Shown in pieces: positions 17,304-25,100 of a stretch of DNA of 64,000 nt; position 1 is the first letter of the stretch, and each line of letters begins with the position of its first letter. The translations under genes and the position numbers were made by a program. This stretch comes from Victivallis vadensis (GTDB lineage Bacteria > Verrucomicrobiota > Lentisphaeria > Victivallales > Victivallaceae): the NCBI RefSeq assembly GCF_003096415.1, contig NZ_QEKH01000017.1, positions 59,578 through 123,577 of the forward strand. Reading direction: 5' to 3'. Below the pieces are notes generated by a model. It made no database searches and was not told the DNA's origin. It was given only the letters and a program-made list of their open reading frames with translations.

Positions 17304-18563
17304 TCAGTTCAAATTGATTGGGGCTCCGTCGAAAAGCGCTTTGAAAACATCGGCATTGGATATCTGCTGCCAACTGATCAGACCGACGTGTCCGTCTCCG
17401 TACAGGCAGTTGGCCTGTCCCGAATGGCGGCGATGAACCTTTGTCGCCTGCGCAAAAGCATCGTTGAGATAGGACAGCCCGGTATTGTAATTGAAATTCA
17501 ACGGATCCGGATTGTAAATGGAATCGATGGCGAACATGATTCTGGAAATATTGCGGATGCCCGTAATTTTAGGGTGGGATTTACTCAACGGCAGATTGGA
17601 AGCGTAATCCACATAGCGGCAACCAGGGAGATTCAAACTGTGATTGGGGCGTGACGGACAATAAAACAATTTGCTTCCCCCGAAAAATTTGCTTTCCGCT
17701 TCAGTCATCCGGTAGGGATTGAATTTGCTTGTGGCGGCGTTTGCTCCGGAGAGATAGGAGTTGAGTTGATAAGCATAATCCATGCAGCCTCCCCCCGACT
17801 TATCGGAAATGAACGGAAAGTGGTCATTGCAGTCACCGGCATACAATTGGAATGCGGTTCCGATCTGTTTGAGCTGCGATGTGCACGTCGCCCGCTTTCC
17901 CGCCTCTCTCGCCTTGTTAAGAACCGGCAGCAGCAACGCGGCGAGAATCGCAATAATAGCGATCACCACGAGCAATTCGATAAGCGTAAATCTTGCGGTT
18001 GTCGGCCTTAAACGGCGGTATGCGGGGGGCGTGTCCGCCGCCCCCCGCGCCCCCTGCGTCCGGCAAGGTGCCGGTGCCGGGTACGGGACGGTCGACAGAC
18101 GGAGCAGCGGTCGCTCGGCAGAGGAAGAAGATCCGCAATAACGTGAAGTTGTCTTCCCGCTTTTCTGCGGAAAAACAACTTCACGTTTTTGCTCCGGCTT
18201 GCCGCTTGCAGAGCATTGGCGAAGGCGTAAGAGCTTGCCGGGAATATGTGAAAAGTTGGGAAGGCTTGGTACGGGGAGAGACGCGGCGCAAGTCGCCGCT
18301 TTCTCTCCCCCGAACCCCTCTCTTTTACGCAGAGCGGCATACGGGGACTGATTGCATATTTGACAGGTTTTAATAGCGAGCAACTCGATCAGTGTAAATT
18401 TCTTGCCTGCCGTGCTTAAGCGGCGGTATGCGGAACGGTGCGGAGATGCGGTCGGGCGGCAGCGGGAAGAAAATTCCACCAGAAATTTAATCAATGTAAA
18501 TCTTTCTGTCGTAATGCGGCGCTTTAGTGAATCCTTCGCCGATTTTAAATGGCTTTGTCTCAT
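17304..18563 (-). CDS. Pseudopilin with two nested in-frame insertions at its FTLIELL motif
   Basis: This 419-residue ORF contains three FTLI(E/K) pilin starts, with Phe codons beginning at 18500, 18398 and 17990. The intervals are 102 and 408 bp, both multiples of 3, with no stop codon. Only the last copy continues into the full hydrophobic helix and the H-X9-DG domain ([12 protein letters not shown]). The original ribosome binding site AAAGGAG (18571-18577) is 7 nt before ATG 18563. A second ATG five bases upstream is followed at once by TAA. The inserted segments are basic, low-complexity and hairpin-rich, so they look like repeat DNA rather than protein. Processing and function of the product are uncertain. 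Confidence 0.8.
   Translation of the reverse strand: MRQSHLKSAKDSLKRRITTERFTLIKFLVEFSSRCRPTASPHRSAYRRLSTAGKKFTLIELLAIKTCQICNQSPYAALRKREGFGGEKAATCAASLPVPSLPNFSHIPGKLLRLRQCSASGKPEQKREVVFPQKSGKTTSRYCGSSSSAERPLLRLSTVPYPAPAPCRTQGARGAADTPPAYRRLRPTTARFTLIELLVVIAIIAILAALLLPVLNKAREAGKRATCTSQLKQIGTAFQLYAGDCNDHFPFISDKSGGGCMDYAYQLNSYLSGANAATSKFNPYRMTEAESKFFGGSKLFYCPSRPNHSLNLPGCRYVDYASNLPLSKSHPKITGIRNISRIMFAIDSIYNPDPLNFNYNTGLSYLNDAFAQATKVHRRHSGQANCLYGDGHVGLISWQQISNADVFKALFDGAPINLN
17991..18398 (-). mobile_element. 408-bp repeat element inserted in frame in a pseudopilin gene
   Basis: This segment lies between two copies of the FTLIEL codons and begins and ends at the same point of that motif, like an insertion with target duplication. 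It has a 13-bp inverted repeat (AACGTGAAGTTGT at 18140-18152 and its complement at 18175-18187), a long GC stem at 18273-18310, and the 15-nt hairpin at 18060-18074. It encodes no recognisable protein. The gene's end of the element reads CGCATACCGCCG..TTAAG on the minus strand, the same as the shorter insert. Confidence 0.75.
18399..18500 (-). mobile_element. 102-bp internally deleted copy of the same pseudopilin insert
   Basis: On the minus strand it reads TTTTCTTCCCGCTGCCG, then CGACCGC and CTCCG, closely matching TCTTCTTCCTCTGCCG..CGACCGC..CTCCG inside the 408-bp insert. It then jumps to the shared end CGCATACCGCCGCTTAAG just before FTLIELL. It therefore looks like a shortened copy of the same element, and keeps the frame open. 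Confidence 0.65.
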
Positions 18564-18657
18564 TACATGGCTCCTTTACTGTTTCTATTGATTCAGGTTT
18601 ACGGCATGCCGTGAGGAACGGGTGGAATGCGGATCCACATTCCGCAGGCCCTGCCGG

Positions 18658-19716
18658 TCAAACCGTCTGATTGCAATCCAGAATAAATTCGCTCTGCCCG
18701 ATCCGTCCCGGAGAAGCATCCCCGGCGGACTCGTTATCGAAAAACTCAACCAGGCGGGCGGCATCCCCCTGAAAGTCTATCTCTATCGCGGCCGGTCTCG
18801 GATGGAACTCGCGAAGCCCCGGAATATTGCCGACTCCGAGAATGGCGACCTCTTCCGGAATCCGCACTCCGGCCTGAAGCAGGGCCTGCAGGCAGCCGGT
18901 TCCAAGATTGCTGTTGCTGGTACAGAATACCGCTCTGCCGAGATTCATCCCCTGCCGGAGCTTTTCCCGCATATAGGCGAACCCGTTGCCGCCGGCCGGA
19001 AGAATGTGAACCTTTTCCTTGCAGACGGGCAGCCCTTTTTCCAGCATCCAGTCGACATAATGACGGCGGCGTTCTTCAAATACGTCCGTATCCAACGAGA
19101 AACAGGAAATATCCCGATAACCGCGCTCATACAATGCGTCAAGCGCCCGGAAAACCAGAGTCCGTTCATCATAACAGTAGAAACTGCAGCCGGACAACTG
19201 TTTGCTCCCGGCGCTGGAGCCGTAGAACAGCGCCGCCACCTTGCTCTCCCGAAGCTCCTCCCGGTGCCGCAGCAGCATTTCCGGGCACCGGAAAAAGATA
19301 ACGGCAAAAAGGTCCTTATAAACGACTTTCAGAAATGGAGAATTTTTTTCAAACTCTTCAATCGTGCAGCAAAGTATGATCAGGTTCGAACGGCTCTCCA
19401 TCTGCGAATTGTCCAGATGGCACAGGAAGCGGTTCAGTTCATCACTTTTCAGGCGGGACACCCCCGAAACAACCAGAACCTGCCGCACCTTGCTCACCGG
19501 CGAAATAAATGTACCGCTGCGTTTCCTGCGGTAAAGCAGCCCTTCCGCCTCCAAACGGTCGAGCGCCTGCACTACGGTAACCTGACTGAGTCCATATTGC
19601 TCCTTCAATTTCGCCACCGAAGGAAAACGGTCGTGCGGCTGATAGTTGCCGGACTTGATCTGCTGGCGCAATGACTCTTCCAGGAACATCTTTTTGGAAT
19701 ATATGACATCCGACAT
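18658..19716 (-). CDS. GntR family regulator with sugar-binding-type sensor domain
   Basis: This 352-residue regulator has a winged helix (residues ~1-70: DRFPSVAKLKEQYGLSQVTVVQALDRLEAEGLLYR) followed by a PBP1/LacI-like domain (GRAVFCTSNSNLGTGCLQALLQAGVRIPEEVAILG). The frame is open to 19854, but I choose ATG 19716: GGAG lies about 9 nt upstream, whereas the ATG at 19731 has no ribosome binding site. It precedes the pseudopilin-heparinase-MFS locus on the same strand and probably controls it. Confidence 0.88.
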   Translation of the reverse strand: MSDVIYSKKMFLEESLRQQIKSGNYQPHDRFPSVAKLKEQYGLSQVTVVQALDRLEAEGLLYRRKRSGTFISPVSKVRQVLVVSGVSRLKSDELNRFLCHLDNSQMESRSNLIILCCTIEEFEKNSPFLKVVYKDLFAVIFFRCPEMLLRHREELRESKVAALFYGSSAGSKQLSGCSFYCYDERTLVFRALDALYERGYRDISCFSLDTDVFEERRRHYVDWMLEKGLPVCKEKVHILPAGGNGFAYMREKLRQGMNLGRAVFCTSNSNLGTGCLQALLQAGVRIPEEVAILGVGNIPGLREFHPRPAAIEIDFQGDAARLVEFFDNESAGDASPGRIGQSEFILDCNQTV

Positions 19717-19743
19717 ACAATCTGTCTCCATACACAAAAAATC

Positions 19744-19785
19744 TATATCGATATATATTATGACAGAAAAAATGAATTTTGTCAA
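19744..19785 (-). promoter_or_regulatory. Consensus promoter and palindromic operator of the GntR gene
   Basis: On the minus strand: TTGACA (19785-19780), a 17-nt spacer, then CATAAT (19762-19757), running into the perfect 12-bp palindrome TATATCGATATA (19744-19755). The stretch CATAATATATATC is identical to the promoter/operator of the GntR gene at 6052. The palindrome covers the start site, so autoregulation is likely (inferred). Confidence 0.7.
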
Positions 19786-19965
19786 GAGCGCGAAGTAGAA
19801 ATCGAATGATTTTTTTCGTTTTTCCTGCCATCTGATGATTTTTACCGCCTGCAACCTTGTGCGTTTTCGTCCTGCAAGGCGGCGGCAGCCGGGATTCCGT
19901 GTTCAATGCCTGAAACGCTACATCCGGCCATGCACTCCAGCCCATGGAACCTCAAGAAAAGATCA

Positions 19966-20109
19966 GTCATATTGCGAACATAATATCATGACTGTATCAT
20001 GTCTGATTTTTTATCGTAAAAAACGGTCATATTCTCTTGGATATTGCGCCGGAATCATCCATAATAAAGACAGAAGAAAAATTTCAGATGTTTCAGACGG
20101 GAATATGAC
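19966..20109 (+). promoter_or_regulatory. Promoter and candidate operators of the third GntR gene
   Basis: A promoter TTGGAT (20037-20042), 17-nt spacer, CATAAT (20060-20065) precedes the GntR gene at 20116. Around it GTCATATT occurs at 19966-19973 and 20026-20033 (exactly 60 bp apart), and inverted as AATATGAC at 20102-20109. CATGA/TCATG arms (19987-20001) form a further small palindrome. The 399-bp gap 19717-20115 between the two divergent GntR genes holds these sites and no gene. Confidence 0.55.
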
Positions 20110-20115
20110 TGCGTT

Positions 20116-21354
20116 ATGATCGAACGGAACCTGCCATTGAAAAACGTTCCGCGCCGCCTCAGCTCTTTTGCGGCGGACGGCGAAAGCCGGAGCGTGCCGA
20201 AATACGAGCTGCTCAAGCGCGCCCTGCTCGACTATATTTCCGAACTGCCGCCGGAGCGGGAGTTCCTGCCCTATGAAAAGGAGCTGGCCGGGGAATTCGG
20301 CGTCAGCCGCTGCACCGTGACCAAGGCGCTGGAAAAGCTCCGCCGCGGCGGCTATATCGAAACCTCCAAAAAGAGCGGCAGCCGGATCATCCGGCGCAGC
20401 CTCCCGAAACCGGAGGAGTACCGCGAACCGATGCAGAACATCGCGTTCCTGTTCGCCAACAACGAGGAATCCACCGCGCGCACCACCGACTTCCGCTGGC
20501 AGCTGCTCGACGAAACGGAGCGGTACTTCGCCGCCGACGGAGTGCGGACCGTCGCATACAACCTGCGCGAAAACGACTGGCAGGCGTGGCGCGATCCCGA
20601 AACCCTCGCCGCCTCCCTCGAACAGCGCGGCATCCGCTTCGCCGCCTTCCGGCCCGGCGGGGACGACCGCAAATTCTGCTGGCGGCGGCACCTGCAGGCC
20701 CTTCAGGCCCGCCGGATCAAGGTAGTGCTGCTGTTTCAGGACTGCATTGAACTGACCACCCACGCTTCGCAGCTGCTGCCGGGAATCGATTACCTGCTCG
20801 TGAACAGCCACGACACGCTGTTCCGGGTGCTGGACGAGCACTTCTCCGGTTTCGACCGGATTTTTTACCTGTCGAATGCCGCCGCCGACTGGTGGGCGGA
20901 GCCGAGAATGAAGCTTTGCTGTGACTTCTGCGAAAACCGCCGGATTCCGTTTGAACACATCCGTTCCTCCTACTTATGGCTGCAGGACGCGGACAGGTCG
21001 CAACAGGTGCCGGACATCGATGAAGCATGCACCGAGCGCTTTCTCGAATCGATTCCGCCCCAAGGCCGGATCGCCTGCTTCTGCGCCAACGACTACTCCG
21101 CAAGCAGTTTCCTGTACCGGCTCAAAGACCGGAACATCGATCCGGCCCGTTTTGAAATCATCGGCTTCGACAACCGGCCGGAGTTCCGCTCTCTCAACCT
21201 CTCCACATTCGACTTCGACGCACCGGCGCAGGCGCGGGCGCTGTTTGAATGCTGCGAGGAGTTCCGCCGCGCTCCCGATGCCGTGCTGCGCCGCACCCGC
21301 GGCATCATGACCTACGCCCGCTTCATCGACCGCCGTTCCGAACAGATTTCATAA
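20116..21354 (+). CDS. GntR family regulator with sugar-binding-type sensor domain
   Basis: This 412-residue regulator has a GntR winged helix at about residues 28-95 (FLPYEKELAGEFGVSRCTVTKALEKLRRGGYIE) and a PBP1-like C-terminal sensor (RIACFCANDYSASSFLYRLKDRNIDPARFEIIGFDNRPEF). It is divergent from the GntR gene at 18658-19716 and 15 bp upstream of a pseudopilin, followed by a very large glycoside hydrolase, the same order as at 6052-9731. The ribosome binding site at ATG 20116 is weak, so the start is less certain than the family. Confidence 0.86.
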   Translation: MIERNLPLKNVPRRLSSFAADGESRSVPKYELLKRALLDYISELPPEREFLPYEKELAGEFGVSRCTVTKALEKLRRGGYIETSKKSGSRIIRRSLPKPEEYREPMQNIAFLFANNEESTARTTDFRWQLLDETERYFAADGVRTVAYNLRENDWQAWRDPETLAASLEQRGIRFAAFRPGGDDRKFCWRRHLQALQARRIKVVLLFQDCIELTTHASQLLPGIDYLLVNSHDTLFRVLDEHFSGFDRIFYLSNAAADWWAEPRMKLCCDFCENRRIPFEHIRSSYLWLQDADRSQQVPDIDEACTERFLESIPPQGRIACFCANDYSASSFLYRLKDRNIDPARFEIIGFDNRPEFRSLNLSTFDFDAPAQARALFECCEEFRRAPDAVLRRTRGIMTYARFIDRRSEQIS

Positions 21355-21369
21355 CCACAAGGAGGAACC

Positions 21370-22083
21370 ATGAAACAAAAATTCACATTAATTGAACTGC
21401 TCGTAGTGATCGCCATAATCGCGATACTGGCGGCGATATTGCTGCCTGCATTGAATAAGGCGCGGGATAAGGCGCGAACAATCAGCTGTGTGAACAATAT
21501 GAAAAGCATCGGTCTTTACCAACAGAACTACACCAACGATTATCAGGACAACTTCATTGCCACGATCGACCAATATCAGTTCTGGACAACTTATCTGTGG
21601 CCGTATTTCAGCAATGAAAAAATTCCGTGGGCGGGATGGGAACATGCTGCGAAACGACCGGACGGTTCAGATATGCCGTTCAAGGTGGCATTGTGTCCTT
21701 CCTATCCGTCCCGGGGAAAACCGGAGGGACCGGATTCCAACGGCTGGTACAAGGTCGGCTGCTATGCCTCAAATATCTATCTCGGGTATTTCAAACGGTA
21801 CCCTTCCGACACGGTGACACCAACTTACGCCAAGCGGACCAAGGTGACCAATCCGAGCCGGACCAGCCATATGATGGAGCTGTACGGTTCCGCCGCAAGC
21901 TGCAATATGTATTACAACCATGGTTGTGGCACAGTGCAGGACGACAAGCTGTATGTGCATGACAATGCGCGGACTGTGCTGTTTGTGGATGGTCATGTCG
22001 CGCTCGTACGGTACGGGGAGATTACAGGATGGTCGGGTGGCGGCACCGATTCCGGCCGGTTATTTTTTGCGTACTATCCGTAA
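21370..22083 (+). CDS. Prepilin-type pseudopilin with H-X9-DG motif
   Basis: This 237-residue protein begins [20 protein letters not shown] and has [12 protein letters not shown] (H-X9-DG) near the C-terminus. Lys, not Gly, precedes the pilin Phe. A strong AAGGAGG precedes the ATG. It sits 15 bp after a GntR regulator and 20 bp before the large GH2-like gene, clearly in one operon. The middle of the protein is rich in Tyr, Trp and Cys, as in the other pseudopilins here. Confidence 0.88.
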   Translation: MKQKFTLIELLVVIAIIAILAAILLPALNKARDKARTISCVNNMKSIGLYQQNYTNDYQDNFIATIDQYQFWTTYLWPYFSNEKIPWAGWEHAAKRPDGSDMPFKVALCPSYPSRGKPEGPDSNGWYKVGCYASNIYLGYFKRYPSDTVTPTYAKRTKVTNPSRTSHMMELYGSAASCNMYYNHGCGTVQDDKLYVHDNARTVLFVDGHVALVRYGEITGWSGGGTDSGRLFFAYYP

Positions 22084-22103
22084 AGCGGGGAAGGACTGGA
22101 AAG

Positions 22104-25100
22104 ATGAATTGGAAAACGTGGTGCGGCATACTCTGGTTGATGGCCGTTGCGGCGGGAGCGGCGGGAGAAAACCTGTTGAAGAACCCGGATTTCAGTGTAA
22201 CCGGGAAAAACGGGATACCCGCTGACTGGACGCTGCATGAATCGGAGCCGTTGCGCGGTCGGCTGCGGCTGAGCCGAAGTCGTGACGGCGGAATATCGGG
22301 AAACGCGGTGAAGATTGCATTCACTCCCGGTGCCGGGAGGGGGCAGAGCTGGCTGGTTCAGAGAGTGTCGGGATTGCCGGGAAGCCGGTGGCGGCTTCAG
22401 GTGAAGTCACGGGTGAAAGTGCTGGACTCCACTGCGGAGTTCGAAGTGACGGTCGGGGTATTCTTTCTGGACGCAGCAGGGAAATGGCTCTCCTATCGGA
22501 ATATGGCGACACTGGCTTATCGGTCGGAGAAGTGGATCGGCGCGACAAAACTCCCTGCTCCGAGTTGGATGGAAACAAGCGGGGATTTCACGGCTCCGGC
22601 CGACACCGCGTTGATCGGCATCCGGCTCAATGTGACAGGGCCGGGCATTGAGGCGGAGTGGGCCGAGGCACGATTGACTCCGACGGAGTGCAGCATTGCG
22701 TCAGTGTTGGATGCGGTCGCATTGCCGGAGACGTTTCCATCGCCGTCGCGGGCGGTCAGCGCGGAGGGTGTGACCCTGACGCCGGACTGGAGCTGGAATG
22801 GGGCAGAAATCCGGTCCGGCACGCTTCGGCGTGAACTGCTGCTGAATGGCCTGTGGGCATACCGTCCCGCCGGAGCCACAGAAGAATGGGCGTATTTGAA
22901 AGTGCCGTCGCGAGTACGGGCGCACCGTCCGGCTTCGGTGCTTTACGGCAACCAGGCCGGTTACCGGCTTGATGCGGACGGTCCGCGCTGGCTCTACCGT
23001 ACCGTGGAGTTGCCGCATGCTCCCGCAGGCAGCAGTTTCCACCTGAAATTCGAGGCGCTGCACCGGTTGGCATTGCGAATTTTCTGGAACGGCCGGAAAA
23101 TTGCCGATCTCTCCGACGGCTGGGGCGGTGAAGTGGAGATTCCGTCCGGCCTGCTGACGCCGGGAAACAATGCGTTGCTGCTACTGGCTCTGCCGCGTGG
23201 CGACGCGAATGAAACCGCCTATTTGTATGCTTCCGGAACAGTGCGTCCCTACGAAGCGATCAAACAGTATCACGATGCAACGCTCTACGATGTGTCGCTG
23301 GTAGTGAAGCCTCCGCAAGCCCGGCTGGAACGGGTGCGGTTGACGCCGGATTGGCGGCGGAAAGCGCTCTGTGTGAGTTTTCCGGCGGCCGGAATCCCGG
23401 AGGAGTGGCGCTTCGACGCGAAAATCCTAGACCGGCAGGGGAAGATGCTGCTGGGCAAGAATAGTCTTGCGCCGCGCCGTGCCGGAGACCGGCTGGAACT
23501 GGAACTGTCGTGGCCGGAACCGGTCAGTTGGACGCCGGACACTCCGGCGCTGCTGGATTTCATACTGACCGCGCGTAATGCGGCGGGAGAAATGGTCGAT
23601 GAGATATTGCCGGTCCGGTTCGGTTTCCGTCAGGTGTGGCGGGAAGGCAAGAAACTTTTCCTGAACGGACAGGAACTGCGGCTCCGCCCCAAGCTGACCA
23701 TGATTTACGATCCATTGCATGATCCGGACTATCTGCGACGCAGTATGGAATACTGCAAGGCGGTGGGATTCAATACGTTGCTGCGGCTCTCCGACATGGG
23801 GCAGCTGGAAGAGTCATTCCACGGTACGACAGCAGCGCAGGTTGCGGACGAGCTGGGCATGTTCGTGATCGCTTACCTGCCCTACCAGCTGGTTTCGGGC
23901 GGACAGTTTTTCAGCAGGAGCGTGGTGGAGGTGGATTCACAACTGTTGCGTTACATGGAGGAACGGGTGGTGGAACGTTTTTTCAACCATCCGTCGGTGA
24001 TCGCATATTCTGGATTCGGCACCTCCGCCAATCTCGGCGGCAACCTTTCCTATGCAAACCAGCCTGACCGTTGGGGAGTGGAGCCGGTTGATTCAGAACA
24101 GGCGGTTCGGAAGCTGGAACGCGAAAAGGTGGTTTCCGATGCTTTCACCGTAAATCGGTTGCTTGCCTCCATTCGTTTTGTGGAGGCAGTGCGGCGCCTC
24201 GATCCCTCTCGTCCTTTTCTGAGTCATTATGACTCCGGGGCAGGAGACGGTTGGGGAGTGTTCGACTACTTCAATTGGACTCCGGTACAAGAATGGGAGG
24301 AGTGGATTGTACCGTGGATCAGAAACGGCATCAAGCCGATCGGCAGTTGGGAACATGGCAACCCCTATCCAATGAGCTTTGTGAATCATGCAATTCCAGA
24401 TGGTGATGGCGAACCGTGGGTCACGGAATACGCCGCCGCCCATTTCGGTGAAGCAGCCTATGAGTGGGAGACGCCGGAGTACCGGGCACTGATCCGCAAG
24501 TGCTGGAATCCCGCATTACGCAACTACGGGAGAGGGCACTTTGCGAATGCCTTTGTGAACCGTCAACAAGCGGTACAGCGATATTGGGCCGACTTCAACA
24601 CCCGGCTCTACCGTTCGTGGCGACTGGCCGGGTTGAATATGGGCATCGAACCTTTCGGACCGGCAAGCAACTATATTGAACCGGAGGTGTTGAAACGCGG
24701 TCACGGCAGAATGATCGCCGATCCGACAGTCAACCTGAAGACACACGGTGCCAAAACGGACCGGCACCTGATGATTTCGAATTTCCCGAATGAGGCGATG
24801 AAACCGACGGCCATTTCGACAACCGGTGAACCAGAGGGCTTGACCGCTTTCGGCCGGGCATTACGGGAGAACAACCGTCCATTCCTCGGTTTTATCGCAG
24901 GCGGCGGGGATAATCCGATGAATAAAATTCATATCTACCGTCCCGGAGAACGGGTGGAAAAATCTTTCGGGATGGTCTATGACGGCTTTATACCGCTGTC
25001 AGTACGAGCGGAGGGAACAGTCCGGCTGGACGGGCAGATACTGGAAACTCCGGCGGGAGTGTGGACCTTTCCGCACAGTGCGATCCGGCGCGAAAAATTT

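Noticed and set aside
18140..18187. 13-bp inverted repeat as a terminator between two genes
   Set aside because: It lies inside the open pseudopilin reading frame in the inserted repeat, not in an intergenic region.
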